Numbered from the stretch's first letter, positions 16,387 through 25,900 are shown. The stretch is DNA of 64,000 nucleotides from Flavobacteriales bacterium UBA7666 (GCA_002483265.1 DLHO01000018.1:215405-279404), one strand, 5' to 3'. Notes: generated by a model not told the origin, from the letters alone. A program made the numbers and translations.

Positions 16387-17682
16387 ATGAAGTATTTCCA
16401 AATAGACAAAAACCTTTTTATTGAAAACCGTAAGAAATTTACGGCAAAAATGGCAAAAAACACCTTGGCTGTTTTCAATTCGAATGATATTTACCCGGTA
16501 AGTGCAGATGGTACCCTGCCTTTTACACAGCATCGCGATATTTTCTATTTATCCGGAGTTGATCAGGAAGAAAGTATTTTAGTTTTGTTTCCTAACGCAA
16601 GTAATGAAGCGCATCGCGAAGTTCTTTTCCTGAAAGAAACCAATGAGCATATTGCTGTTTGGGAAGGCGCAAAACTGAACAAGGATCAGGCCTTTGATAC
16701 GGCGGGTATTAAAACTGTTTATTGGCTACAGCAATTTCCAACGATCTTCAAACAATTGATGGCTGAAGCTGAGGGAATTTACTTAAATACCAACGAACAT
16801 CTGCGCGCCGACACAACTGTTCAAACACGTGAGGATCGTTTTATCGTTCAGGTAAAACAGGACTATCCGGCACATCAGGTACACAAAAGTGCTCCAATCA
16901 TGCACCAGATTCGTTCCATTAAGGAAAAAATCGAATTGGATTTGATGCAAACAGCTTGTGACATTACTGAAAAAGGATTTCGTCGTATTTTGGGCTTTGT
17001 AAAACCGGGCGTTTGGGAATACGAAATCGAAGCAGAGTTTTCACATGAATTTTTAAGAAACAGATCTAAAGGATGGGCTTACACTCCAATCGTGGCATCG
17101 GGTAAAAATGCATGCGTGCTTCATTATATTGAAAACAACATGCAATGTCAGGATGGGGATGTAATCTTGTTGGACGTTGGAGCGGAATATGCCAATTACT
17201 CTTCAGACATGTCACGAAGCATTCCTGTTAACGGACGCTTTACCCCGCGACAAAAAGAAGTTTACAATGCTGTTCTACGTGTGAAATCGCAAGCTGAAAA
17301 AATGCTGATTCCGGGAACGATGTTGGCAGAATACCAAAAAGAGGTGGGCCGCTTAATGGAATCCGAATTACTTGGATTGAAATTATTGGATCAAACAGAT
17401 ATTAAAAACCAGGATCCGAACTGGCCGGCATATAAAAAGTATTTTATGCATGGAACGTCGCATTACCTTGGACTTGACACACACGATGTTGGTCTTTGGA
17501 ATGTGCCGATTGCAGCAAATATGGTATTCACCTGTGAACCGGGAATTTACATTCCTGAAGAAGGTTTGGGAATTCGTATTGAAGACAATTTAGTTATCCA
17601 GTCTTCCGGAGAACCATTTAACTTAATGCGGAATATTCCTATTGAGGCAGATGAGATAGAAACCTTGATGAATCAAAAATAA
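16387..17682 (+). CDS. pepP: Xaa-Pro aminopeptidase (aminopeptidase P)
   Basis: This metallopeptidase removes N-terminal residues preceding proline. The 431-residue protein has the AMP_N domain (about 1-140, with FTQHRDIFYLSGV) and the pita-bread M24 catalytic domain. The five metal ligands are visible: LLDVGAEYANYSSDMSR (two Asp), the His of GTSHYLGLDTHD, and the Glu residues in CEPGIYI and GIRIED. It is cytoplasmic, as no signal peptide is present. The stop overlaps the ATG of the following alpha/beta hydrolase (TAATG), so both are probably co-translated. Confidence 0.95.
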   Translation: MKYFQIDKNLFIENRKKFTAKMAKNTLAVFNSNDIYPVSADGTLPFTQHRDIFYLSGVDQEESILVLFPNASNEAHREVLFLKETNEHIAVWEGAKLNKDQAFDTAGIKTVYWLQQFPTIFKQLMAEAEGIYLNTNEHLRADTTVQTREDRFIVQVKQDYPAHQVHKSAPIMHQIRSIKEKIELDLMQTACDITEKGFRRILGFVKPGVWEYEIEAEFSHEFLRNRSKGWAYTPIVASGKNACVLHYIENNMQCQDGDVILLDVGAEYANYSSDMSRSIPVNGRFTPRQKEVYNAVLRVKSQAEKMLIPGTMLAEYQKEVGRLMESELLGLKLLDQTDIKNQDPNWPAYKKYFMHGTSHYLGLDTHDVGLWNVPIAANMVFTCEPGIYIPEEGLGIRIEDNLVIQSSGEPFNLMRNIPIEADEIETLMNQK

Positions 17683-18431
17683 TGAGTGAACAACTTTTGA
17701 ATTACAGGATTTCCGGAAATGGAAGTCCTGTTGTTTTTTTACACGGCTTCATGGAAGATTACAGCATGTGGGACGAATTAATCCCGCACCTTCCTGTAAA
17801 AGCAGTTTGTATCGATTTAACCGGCCATGGCAAAAGTCCGATTGATTTTGATGCTACTCCTTCCATTCTATCCATGGCAAAAGAAGTGGAAAAAGTCATC
17901 CTTCATGAAAAATTGAAACATCCGATAGTGGTTGGACATTCCATGGGTGGATATGTTGGTTTGGAATTAATGAAACTCCTTCCCGGACTGGAACATTTGG
18001 TACTATTCCATTCACATCCCTGGAGCGATTCGGAAGACAAAAAAAGAGATCGTGAGCGTGTTGCAAATCTGGTTTTGACCAAAGCTTCTGTGTTTATAAG
18101 AGAAGCTATTCCGAATTTATTCCACGATCCATCCAAAATGGAAAATGCCATTGCACATTATATTCAATTAGCAGAACAAATGGAACCGAAATCCATCGCA
18201 TGGTCGGCCCTGGCAATGAAAAACCGTTTTGATTTGGCTTATTTAATGGAGAAGAATCCGGAAAAATTCACAGTCATCAGTGGTCAGAACGACAAGCTGA
18301 TCCAAGTTGGACTACTGGATTCTTTTTGCAAGCAGAATAAGATTTCGTCTATCGTTTTCCCAAATGTAGGACACATGTCACACGAGGAAAATCGGGAAGA
18401 AGTGATCCAACTATTGAACACCATATTATAA
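17682..18431 (+). CDS. Alpha/beta hydrolase
   Basis: This 249-residue alpha/beta hydrolase has the oxyanion region VVFLHGFMEDY, the nucleophile elbow GHSMGGYVG (Ser near residue 88), an acid in SGQNDKLI and the catalytic His in VGHMSHEE near the C-terminus. The substrate cannot be read from the sequence. The one-base overlap with pepP indicates an operon, possibly linked to peptide or ester turnover, but that is only inference. A separate hydrolase of the same superfamily is at 35628-36389. Confidence 0.85.
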   Translation: MSEQLLNYRISGNGSPVVFLHGFMEDYSMWDELIPHLPVKAVCIDLTGHGKSPIDFDATPSILSMAKEVEKVILHEKLKHPIVVGHSMGGYVGLELMKLLPGLEHLVLFHSHPWSDSEDKKRDRERVANLVLTKASVFIREAIPNLFHDPSKMENAIAHYIQLAEQMEPKSIAWSALAMKNRFDLAYLMEKNPEKFTVISGQNDKLIQVGLLDSFCKQNKISSIVFPNVGHMSHEENREEVIQLLNTIL

Positions 18432-18550
18432 TTACGAATTTTATATTCGGGTTGGCTCGACAAGTTCACTGCTCAAGAAGCTGATTCTATATCAGAAATT
18501 GAAAAGTACATTCGGCATTCTTTTAAAGGTTGTTAAGCAAAAAATAAATA

Positions 18551-18603
18551 ATTTTAACGGTATTAACTTTTGATTATACTACCAACTAGTATATTTTAAC
18601 AGT
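18551..18603 (+). promoter_or_regulatory. Direct and inverted repeats upstream of the LytTR regulator
   Basis: ATTTTAACGGT (18551-18561) recurs as ATTTTAACAGT (18593-18603) exactly 42 nt downstream, about four helical turns. Between them lies the inverted repeat TATACTA-CCAAC-TAGTATA (18575-18593). LytTR regulators bind spaced direct repeats, so autoregulation is a reasonable inference. Confidence 0.4.
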
Positions 18604-18691
18604 TCGAATCTGAGTGTATTCTGTTTCAAAACAATCACTCAGTTTATTATAACTCGTAAATTGTCAATAAGAACAAGTAACAAACTACATT

Positions 18692-19477
18692 ATGGAACCG
18701 AAAAGACTTCGCGCTTTAGTCATTGATGATGAAGAATACGCACGCAAAAATTTAATTATGATGCTGGACGATTTCTGTCCAGAAATTGAAGTAATCGGTG
18801 AAGCTTCCGGAAAAGAACAAGCCAAAGCGCTTATTACTGCCAGCAAACCGGATGTTATTTTTCTGGATATTAGAATGCCAAGCGGTGCAGAAGGATTCGA
18901 ATTATTGGAAGAGGTAGAAGAAAAGAACTTTCTGGTTGTTTTTGTTACTGCATTTAAAGATTATGCCATTCGCGCATTTAACGCAAGCGCTGTTTACTAC
19001 TTGTTGAAACCAATCGATATTGACGATTTAAGAATTGGAGTAGAAAAGTTAGTAGAAGCAAACACTGTTTTCGCCCAGGATCCGGAAAATTATGTGACTT
19101 ACTTCAGAAGCTTACGCAATTTATCTGATCAATTACTCCGTAATAAACCAAATAACCGCATTGCGATCAGTCATACAAAAGGATTAAAAATTGTAGAGGA
19201 CAATACCATTTCTCATCTGGAGGCTAGTGGAAACTGTACCACTATTTATTTTAATGACGGAACCCGGTACCTGGATACCAGAACATTAAAGATTTATGAA
19301 AACATTTTGAATCCTGCCAAGTTTTTCAGGGTTCATAAATCACATATTATTAATCTCAACAACCTTGCTGAATACATTAATGAAGACGGGCATTTTGCTG
19401 TTTTGAAGAATGGATTGCGGATTCCTGTTGCAAGAAATCGCGTAACTGATTTTGTAAAAATGCTGAAGGAAGGATGA
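18692..19477 (+). CDS. LytTR-family response regulator
   Basis: This 261-residue two-component regulator has an N-terminal receiver domain (about 6-125; acidic pocket IDDEE, phospho-acceptor D59 in VIFLDIRMP, conserved Thr in FVTAF and Lys in LLKPID). The C-terminal LytTR DNA-binding domain spans about 150-258 and includes FRVHKSHIINL. It is co-transcribed with the histidine kinase that follows; stop and start overlap as ATGA. Such pairs are very common in Bacteroidota and their targets are usually unknown. It probably binds direct repeats, some of which may lie in its own upstream region. Confidence 0.95.
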   Translation: MEPKRLRALVIDDEEYARKNLIMMLDDFCPEIEVIGEASGKEQAKALITASKPDVIFLDIRMPSGAEGFELLEEVEEKNFLVVFVTAFKDYAIRAFNASAVYYLLKPIDIDDLRIGVEKLVEANTVFAQDPENYVTYFRSLRNLSDQLLRNKPNNRIAISHTKGLKIVEDNTISHLEASGNCTTIYFNDGTRYLDTRTLKIYENILNPAKFFRVHKSHIINLNNLAEYINEDGHFAVLKNGLRIPVARNRVTDFVKMLKEG

Positions 19478-22389
19478 GAATACTCGCATTGATAGTCTTT
19501 GTAGCCGTTTCTACTATTGGAATGGCTCAGGACTATTCTTTTATTACTTATTCCAACGGACAAGGTTTACCTCAGTCACAAGTTCAGTGTATCACTCAAG
19601 ATGATGACGGTTATCTGTGGGTCGGAACATTGGGAGGTTTAGCCAAGTTTAATGGAAAAACATTTACAACCTTTCCTCTTGAACAGGGATTATTCAATAA
19701 CCGGATTTCCTGTCTTCAGCATATCCAAAAAACCATTTGGGTTGGTCATGAGGGTGGAATAACACAAATCACGAACAACAAAGCACAAACCTACTCCTTA
19801 GGCGATAATGATCGGACAGTGATTGTCACCGATTTTATCTCATATCAAGGAAAAACAATTGTATCCACGGAAGGAAGTGGTTTATACATCATTTCGAACG
19901 GTCACATTTCAAAAGTGGGACTCCAAAATGCAGATGCATCTGCTTGCAGGGATTTGGAAGTAATCAACGGCAAACTGTATATTGGCACCCGAGACGGATT
20001 GTATTATACAAAAGACTTAACCAATTTTAATCGTGTTGAAGCTTTTAAAGAGCGTCGCATCTCAGGAATAGCGCTAACACAAAATCACGTATTTATTTCT
20101 ACGTCTTTTGAAGGTTTATTCAAATCTGACCGTTCTCTCGCAAAATTCGATTCTATTCCGGTACAATCAAACGATCTGTATATCGGAGGAATAAATAGCG
20201 ATAACTCCAATCAACTTTGGCTTTCTTCACCGGAAGGAGTCATTCGTTTGTCTTCTCAAATGAAACAACTCAATCTAAATGAAACAAACGGACTTCCGGT
20301 AAATGCAATCAATTGTTCTTTTCAGGACAACGAAGGAAATATCTGGTTTGGAAGCGATGGAAAAGGTCTTGTCCGTTTCGCTAATCAAAATCTGCAGATC
20401 TATTCCACAAAAACAGGAATGCCATCTGATTTGATTCTTTCCGGAACTAAGCTGAAAAATGGCTCTTATCTGTTCGGTTCGTATGACAAGGGGGCATTTA
20501 AAATGAATCTTCAGGGAGTTTGTGAAGAAATTCCGATTCCGGCAACCACCATTTGGGATATTGAATATTTCAACGGATTGGCTTGGTTTGCAACCGATCT
20601 GGGCATCTTTAGCTGGGATTTTAAGTCTGAACCAAAGAAGTATACTTCTACCAATTTTTCAAAGACCTTCAGAGTACTCAAACCTTTCAAAAACAAATTA
20701 ATCGTTGCAGGGGAAGAAAGTATCGGTTATATTGAAAACAATACGCTTCACCACTACCCCAATTTTAAATTTAATCTCAGTAAAGACGGAAACATCCGGG
20801 ATATTGCATTTTATTATTCAAACATTCTGGTTGCCACATCCAAAGGATTATACGAACTGGACCTTGCCAAAAAAACGCAAAAACTGCTCAAGAAATTTAA
20901 AGCAAGTATTGCGTCCGTCGAAACAGATATAGACAACCGGATTTGGATCGGCACGGAAAACGGATTGGTCATTTTTGATGGGATCAGTTACGAAAATGTT
21001 TCTTACAGCTCTAAGAGCGGTGCACGTTTCATCAATTTTATCCACCGGGTAGAAAGCAACATATTTGTGGGTACAAATGATGGTTTGTACGTCTTTGAAA
21101 ACACCCAAGGCTCGCAAGTATTGGTGAAACATATTGGAACGAATAATGGTTTGATCAACCTCGAATCAAACATCAATTCTTCTATTTATGAAGGTGGAAA
21201 TTTCTGGTTTGGAACGAGCGATGGGTTGGCAAAACTTCAATTCAGCGTAGAAGAAGGATTCTCCGATTTTGCTCCAAAATTGAATCTTGCCCGCGTGCTG
21301 GTTAATTACCGGGAAATTGATCCATCCGATATTTACAACGGGCTGAAATTAAATTACTCCAAGAATAACCTGATTATTGATCTGGATGGAATTTCCATGG
21401 AAGATCCTGAATCGGTTACTTTTCAGTATTGGCTAGAAGGCGAATCCGACAAATGGTCGCCCCCAACTCTAAACCCGACAATCATTCTTTCCAACCTCGA
21501 TGCCGGAGATTATACTCTGCATATCCGCGCTATTTCCGGGACGAAAAAAATCTCAGAAATCAGTTCGTTTGCCATTACCATTACTCCACCATTTTGGAGA
21601 ACCTGGTGGTTCTACATTCTTGTTTTCATAGCCATTGCATTTGGGATTCGGTACTATTTCAGATTGCAGATCAAGCGTGAAAGAGAGCGCAACTACAAGA
21701 CCAATTTAGAGAACAAATCGCGTTTGCTTGCTTTGGAACAACAATCCCTGAATGCGAGTATGAACCGCCATTTTATCTTTAACTCACTCAATTCGATTCA
21801 GTATTTCATCAATACCCAAGACAAAATTTCAGCAAATCGCTACTTAACGAGCTTTGCAAAGCTGATACGAAAAAACTTAGACAGCGCTTCGGAAGGTGAT
21901 AATATCGTGACCCTTCATCAGGAATTGGAACGATTGGAATTATATCTTTCATTAGAAGCCATGCGTTTCAAAGATCGATTCACTTATGAGATTGACAATC
22001 AAGACATTGATCTCGAACAAGTAACAGTTCCCGCAATGCTTCTTCAACCTTTTGTGGAAAACAGTATCATTCATGGAATTCTTCCGGATGAAACAAAAAA
22101 AGGTGAAATTGTTGTGACGATAAAAGCGCTTGGAGATCAATTGGAAATCTGTATCGATGATAATGGAATCGGAATTGATTACAGTTTGAACAAAAAAGCC
22201 AAGTTTAAAGGGGATCACAAGTCACAGGGAATGGAAATTACTTCCAAAAGAATAGACCTGATTCGACAAATGTGGAACAAAGATTACGAGTTGATCGGAC
22301 CCTTTCAAATGACGAATCCTGACCGTTCAATCAAAGGAACGCGCGTTTTAATCAAAATTCCTTATGAAAATTTGGAAATTAATGATTAA
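19474..22389 (+). CDS. Hybrid-free sensor histidine kinase with two-component propellers
   Basis: This 971-residue membrane sensor has a signal peptide ending in GMAQ. A long periplasmic beta-propeller of Reg_prop repeats follows (about 20-600, e.g. DDDGYLWVGTLGGLAKFNG), then a Y_Y_Y domain (about 620-700) and one transmembrane helix (WWFYILVFIAIAFGI, about 709-725). The cytoplasmic LytS-type kinase core carries its phospho-acceptor His in MNRHFIFNSLNS, near residue 765, and an ATPase domain with the DNGIGIDYS motif. It should sense an extracytoplasmic ligand and phosphorylate the adjacent LytTR regulator. The ligand is unknown. Confidence 0.93.
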   Translation: MRILALIVFVAVSTIGMAQDYSFITYSNGQGLPQSQVQCITQDDDGYLWVGTLGGLAKFNGKTFTTFPLEQGLFNNRISCLQHIQKTIWVGHEGGITQITNNKAQTYSLGDNDRTVIVTDFISYQGKTIVSTEGSGLYIISNGHISKVGLQNADASACRDLEVINGKLYIGTRDGLYYTKDLTNFNRVEAFKERRISGIALTQNHVFISTSFEGLFKSDRSLAKFDSIPVQSNDLYIGGINSDNSNQLWLSSPEGVIRLSSQMKQLNLNETNGLPVNAINCSFQDNEGNIWFGSDGKGLVRFANQNLQIYSTKTGMPSDLILSGTKLKNGSYLFGSYDKGAFKMNLQGVCEEIPIPATTIWDIEYFNGLAWFATDLGIFSWDFKSEPKKYTSTNFSKTFRVLKPFKNKLIVAGEESIGYIENNTLHHYPNFKFNLSKDGNIRDIAFYYSNILVATSKGLYELDLAKKTQKLLKKFKASIASVETDIDNRIWIGTENGLVIFDGISYENVSYSSKSGARFINFIHRVESNIFVGTNDGLYVFENTQGSQVLVKHIGTNNGLINLESNINSSIYEGGNFWFGTSDGLAKLQFSVEEGFSDFAPKLNLARVLVNYREIDPSDIYNGLKLNYSKNNLIIDLDGISMEDPESVTFQYWLEGESDKWSPPTLNPTIILSNLDAGDYTLHIRAISGTKKISEISSFAITITPPFWRTWWFYILVFIAIAFGIRYYFRLQIKRERERNYKTNLENKSRLLALEQQSLNASMNRHFIFNSLNSIQYFINTQDKISANRYLTSFAKLIRKNLDSASEGDNIVTLHQELERLELYLSLEAMRFKDRFTYEIDNQDIDLEQVTVPAMLLQPFVENSIIHGILPDETKKGEIVVTIKALGDQLEICIDDNGIGIDYSLNKKAKFKGDHKSQGMEITSKRIDLIRQMWNKDYELIGPFQMTNPDRSIKGTRVLIKIPYENLEIND

Positions 22390-22395
22390 ATAGTT

Positions 22396-22403
22396 TATAT
22401 TTG
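22396..22403 (+). promoter_or_regulatory. -7 promoter element for the small lipoprotein
   Basis: TATATTTG matches TAnnTTTG and lies 20 nt before the ATG at 22424, in the short gap after the kinase gene. Confidence 0.55.
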
Positions 22404-22423
22404 TTCAGTATGCCTTTTACAAT

Positions 22424-22702
22424 ATGAAAAAGATAACTATCATAGCATCATTATTAGTCGTGTTTACAGCTTGTCAAAAAGCTGATATCCGTCCAAGAAC
22501 CAGTGGCTGCATGGAGCCTACACCGGAAGCAAAAAGTCTTTCAGTAGAAACTCCTACCCCTGATGGAACGGGTAACCCGAATGCTTTAGGCGGAGGAGGT
22601 TCCGGCACAGACAATCCAACTGTTGATCCAAACAATCCGGATCCAAATGGAGGTGACATCACCGATCCACTAAGAAAGAAAGATCAGAAAGACAATAAAT
22701 AA
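22424..22702 (+). CDS. Small Pro/Asn/Gly-rich lipoprotein
   Basis: This 92-residue protein has a lipoprotein signal peptide (KKITIIASLLVVFTAC). The remainder is low-complexity: PTPDGTGNP, a Gly-rich stretch, DNPTVDPNNPDPNGGD and a charged tail (RKKDQKDNK). No folded domain is expected, so it may be a short outer-membrane tether or stalk. It has its own promoter-like element and a strong terminator, which argues that it is a real, independently expressed gene. Confidence 0.7.
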   Translation: MKKITIIASLLVVFTACQKADIRPRTSGCMEPTPEAKSLSVETPTPDGTGNPNALGGGGSGTDNPTVDPNNPDPNGGDITDPLRKKDQKDNK

Positions 22703-22737
22703 AAAAAATCCCGATTCAATGAATCGGGATTTTTTTT
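22703..22737. terminator. Bidirectional terminator between the lipoprotein gene and thiL
   Basis: The stem ATCCCGATTC/GAATCGGGAT has an A-run before it and a T-run after it, so it can terminate both convergent transcription units. Confidence 0.88.
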
Positions 22738-22755
22738 ATTCTATAAATTTCTCTT

Positions 22756-23793
22756 TTACTGGAAATGATCCCATCCCTGAGCTCTCAAAGGAATCAATGA
22801 TTCATTTGTATCTACTAAATAAGTTCCTTCACTCGCATCCGTCATGTATCCAATAACTGTCATGTGTGGATTTCCCTTAATCTTATCAAAATCACCTTGC
22901 GTAATCGTGAACAATAATTCATAATCCTCTCCACCATTCAATACACAAGTTGTTGGATCCAAATTAAAATCAATTGCCGTGGTGGAAGTCAATGAATCAA
23001 TCGGAAGTTTTGCATTGTAGACCATTGCTCCTTTATTGCTGGCTTTACAAAGGTGTAATACTTCAGACGCTAATCCGTCAGAAACATCGATCATTGAAGT
23101 CGGAGTTACTTCCAGCTCTTTCAAATACTGAATAATATCCAATCGCGCTTCCGGCTTCAACTGTCTTTGAATGATGTAATCCTTTCCATCCAGATCCGGC
23201 TGAATATCCGGATTTGCCTGGAAAACACTTTTTTCGCGCTCCAAAACCTGCAATCCAACATAAGCAGCTCCCAAATCTCCGGAAACAACTAATAAGTCGT
23301 TCGCTCCTGCACCTGATCGGTAAACCACTTTGGATTTATCTACCACACCAACAGCCGTCACTGATATTACCAATCCCGATATGGAAGAAGTAGTGTCTCC
23401 TCCAATCAAATCAACTTTATAATGCTGACAAGCCATGCGAATTCCGTCATACAATTCTTCCAAAGCTTCTAAAGGAAATCGGTTTGAAACGGCTATCGAA
23501 ACAGTAATTTGTTCCGGTGTTCCATTCATTGCAGCAATGTCAGAAAGATTTACTGCCACCGATTTATATCCCAAATGCTTAAAAGGAACATACATCAAGT
23601 TAAAATGAACTCCTTCAACCAACATATCTGTGGAAATCAACGTAAATTGTTCTTCGTTTCTTTCCAAAACAGCTGCGTCATCCCCAATTCCAAAAGCTGT
23701 TGATTCTCTTGTAATCAAGAAGTTCTTTGTGAGCAAGTCAATTGTACCAAATTCACCCAAGGATTCCAGATCCGTTCTTTTTTCTTCCGACAT
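22756..23793 (-). CDS. thiL: Thiamine-monophosphate kinase
   Basis: ThiL phosphorylates thiamine monophosphate to the active cofactor thiamine diphosphate in the cytoplasm. The 345-residue product has the family start LGEFGTIDLLTKNF, the Mg/ATP motif GIGDDAAVL, the STDMLVEGVHF motif, VNLSDIAAMNGTP, IGGDTTSS and the later IDVSDGLASE and NGGEDYELLFT motifs. Length and motif order are normal for the AIR-synthase-like fold. It is monocistronic, with a -7 element upstream and a shared bidirectional terminator downstream. Confidence 0.96.
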   Translation of the reverse strand: MSEEKRTDLESLGEFGTIDLLTKNFLITRESTAFGIGDDAAVLERNEEQFTLISTDMLVEGVHFNLMYVPFKHLGYKSVAVNLSDIAAMNGTPEQITVSIAVSNRFPLEALEELYDGIRMACQHYKVDLIGGDTTSSISGLVISVTAVGVVDKSKVVYRSGAGANDLLVVSGDLGAAYVGLQVLEREKSVFQANPDIQPDLDGKDYIIQRQLKPEARLDIIQYLKELEVTPTSMIDVSDGLASEVLHLCKASNKGAMVYNAKLPIDSLTSTTAIDFNLDPTTCVLNGGEDYELLFTITQGDFDKIKGNPHMTVIGYMTDASEGTYLVDTNESLIPLRAQGWDHFQ

Positions 23794-23811
23794 GTGTTAT
23801 AAAATATAGTA

Positions 23812-23819
23812 CAAAGATA
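23812..23819 (-). promoter_or_regulatory. -7 promoter element for thiL
   Basis: The minus strand reads TATCTTTG 18 nt before the thiL ATG. Confidence 0.6.
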
Positions 23820-23906
23820 CACTTTACAGAAAAGAAGCTGTGTTTGAAAGTAAAAACTAGCAAGATATCACGGAAAGAAGTACATTTATTGAACAACTCA
23901 TCCATC

Positions 23907-25475
23907 ATGAAGAACTTTCTCTTCCTCCTTATCATACTGAATTCTTTTTCAGGCAAAACCCAAACATTTGTCCGGACAGAGCTCCCGACAACCGTTTCGA
24001 CCCCATGGGAATTATTTTACGGTCCGGATTCCATGCTTTGGGCAACTGAGAATAACGGAAGAGTTTCACGCATTGATCCTGAAACAGGAACTAAAACCGT
24101 TGTTTATACCGCAAACGATTATTTCGGGGGAAGTCCTTTGGAAAGTTCTGTGCTCTGTCCAAATCTGAGCATTGGAGGCGGAACTTTGGGATTGGCATTG
24201 CATCCTGATTTTAAAACTCCGGGTTCTTCCTTTATTTATTTCATGTATTCTTATAATTCAGGCACTTCGGGAAGTCCTGCTACCCGTTACAAGATCCGAC
24301 GATTGGAATGGAATCCAACGACAGAGCAAGTGATTGCTTACCAAGATATCATCACAGGAATTTCAAACGGATATGATCACCTGGGAGGAAGATTATTGGC
24401 TGTGAAACGCAATGGAGTTCCTTACTTGTTTGTAACAATCGGTGATCACGGTGCTTCTGAAACAAACAGTCCGCAATGCTATAATCCGCAATCGAACAAC
24501 CCGAATAACTTTGCGCAAGATCCGACTACAGACAACGGAAAAATTCATCGTTTTAATATGGATGGAAGTATTCCGGCAGATAATCCGATTCCGGGAAATT
24601 CCTTTTACACACGGGGTCATCGCAATCCACAAGGATTAGTTTACAACGAAAATCTGGACATTCTTTACGACATTGAACACGGCGACCGAACGGATGACGA
24701 GATCAATATTCTGGAAAAAGGAATGAATTACGGATGGAAAAACGTCCATGGTTTTCACGACGATGACAATTTTACCGGAGAAGCAGCATATGTAAGCAGT
24801 TACGTTCCCCATCCTCAAATTGCCAATGATCAACTAGTGGAACCGATTTATTCCATTTGCGCTGTCCCAATGCCTGCTTCCAATAATGGAATTTCGTGGT
24901 GTACCGTTGCTCCTTCTGACGGAATTTATTACAAGAGTGCCTCCATTCCGGAATGGACAAACAGTATTCTTCTGGTTACGTTAAAAAAGGGCGATGATAC
25001 CAACATGGAATTGTACCAATTCAAATTAAACGCACAAGGAACAATTGAATCTTCGACTTCCCAAAATCCGAATCCTAAAAAATATTTTGCAGAAGATCAG
25101 CAATTGAATGGACGCCTGCGTGACATTGCTGTTTCCCCCGATGGAAAGAAGATTTACCTGATCAACAACGGTGGCGCGACTTCCGCAACAGACAAAATAA
25201 CAGTTTACACCTATGTTGAACCTCCAATTCCAGCTTATCCTGATGCCGGCTTGAAAATAAGTCCCAATCCATCTACCGGAATGATCCAGATCCAGATTCC
25301 GGAAAACAAACCATATACTATCCAAATATTTGATTACCGCGGAGCTAAACTGAGGGAAATAAAAGATGAGTCGGTGATTTTAAATCTCGATTTGTCCTCA
25401 CTTGCATCCGGATTGTATTGGTTTCAATATGAATCAGAGAGTATGAAACGCATCCAGAATTTTGTGAAGGAATAG
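23907..25475 (+). CDS. PQQ-dependent sugar dehydrogenase-like protein with T9SS type A sorting domain
   Basis: The 522-residue secreted protein has a signal peptide (KNFLFLLIILNSFSGKTQ). The beta-propeller that follows is of the glucose/sorbosone dehydrogenase type (about 25-430: TPWELFYGPDSMLWATE, NGRVSRID, LGLALHPDF, TRGHRNPQGLVY, EHGDRTDDEIN). The C-terminal ~75 residues (SPNPSTGMIQI, IFDYRGAKLREI, LASGLYWFQYES) are a type A T9SS sorting signal, so the enzyme should be exported to the surface. PQQ-dependent sugar oxidation is the family's known activity; the substrate here is not determined. The frame is open from 23742, but the ATG at 23907 starts a proper signal peptide and the earlier region overlaps thiL and its promoter. 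Confidence 0.88.
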   Translation: MKNFLFLLIILNSFSGKTQTFVRTELPTTVSTPWELFYGPDSMLWATENNGRVSRIDPETGTKTVVYTANDYFGGSPLESSVLCPNLSIGGGTLGLALHPDFKTPGSSFIYFMYSYNSGTSGSPATRYKIRRLEWNPTTEQVIAYQDIITGISNGYDHLGGRLLAVKRNGVPYLFVTIGDHGASETNSPQCYNPQSNNPNNFAQDPTTDNGKIHRFNMDGSIPADNPIPGNSFYTRGHRNPQGLVYNENLDILYDIEHGDRTDDEINILEKGMNYGWKNVHGFHDDDNFTGEAAYVSSYVPHPQIANDQLVEPIYSICAVPMPASNNGISWCTVAPSDGIYYKSASIPEWTNSILLVTLKKGDDTNMELYQFKLNAQGTIESSTSQNPNPKKYFAEDQQLNGRLRDIAVSPDGKKIYLINNGGATSATDKITVYTYVEPPIPAYPDAGLKISPNPSTGMIQIQIPENKPYTIQIFDYRGAKLREIKDESVILNLDLSSLASGLYWFQYESESMKRIQNFVKE

Positions 25476-25504
25476 ACAAATAGGTGTTGCTGTGTTTGGT
25501 TTAT

Positions 25505-25730
25505 TGAACCACAACACTTACGCTAAAGCTTCAGCGAAGGCGCATAGGTACATAGGCCACATAGTCTTTATTTTTCCCCACATACGAGCACAACGCTTGT
25601 GCTGAAGCTTCAGCGAAGGAACAGAGGATCACGGAAGAACGCAGATTTTTTAACGGAGTTTAGTATCCGTATTTGATCTATGAGTATTTAGTTTCAATCA
25701 TCTTCTATGTTTCTATGTGACTATGTGGTT
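25505..25730. repeat. Dispersed intergenic repeat, copy 2 (inverted relative to copy 1)
   Basis: The right part (GATCTATGAGTATTTAG, CAATCATCTTCTATG, CTATGTGACTATGTGG) is the near-exact reverse complement of the left part of the copy at 5546-5757. The left part (CTTCAGCGAAGG, CATAGGCCACATAGTC) matches the right part of copy 1 and the left part of the copy at 48519. It contains the perfect 14-bp palindrome GCTGAAGCTTCAGC (25601-25614). Confidence 0.82.
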
Positions 25731-25771
25731 AAGAACCACAGTAGACACATAGAACTTATTGTTACCACCAA

Positions 25772-25900
25772 TTAATGAACCGGCGGCGGCGTATTGGATG
25801 GACAAGTTGGATTCGGACATTGTTCATGCCCCTCAGGAAGCGGTGTACCGCATGCCGGACAGAACTTCGGTTCTTTTGAAAGATAAAACTGCTTTTTCAT
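25772..25900 (-). CDS. Small zinc-ribbon-like protein (42 residues)
   Basis: A short minus-strand frame encodes a 42-residue protein starting MKKQFYLSKEPKF. Two cysteine pairs, CPACG and CPNPTC, are separated by ten residues, the pattern of a zinc ribbon. The tail is proline-rich (SNTPPPVH). A random frame of this length would rarely hold four cysteines in this spacing, so it is probably a real gene, although no family is recognised. It lies 53 nt downstream of the four-helix membrane protein gene on the same strand. Confidence 0.55.
   Translation of the reverse strand: MKKQFYLSKEPKFCPACGTPLPEGHEQCPNPTCPSNTPPPVH

Noticed and set aside
23742..23906. N-terminal extension of the sugar dehydrogenase
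   Set aside because: The segment overlaps thiL and its promoter on the other strand and precedes a complete signal peptide.
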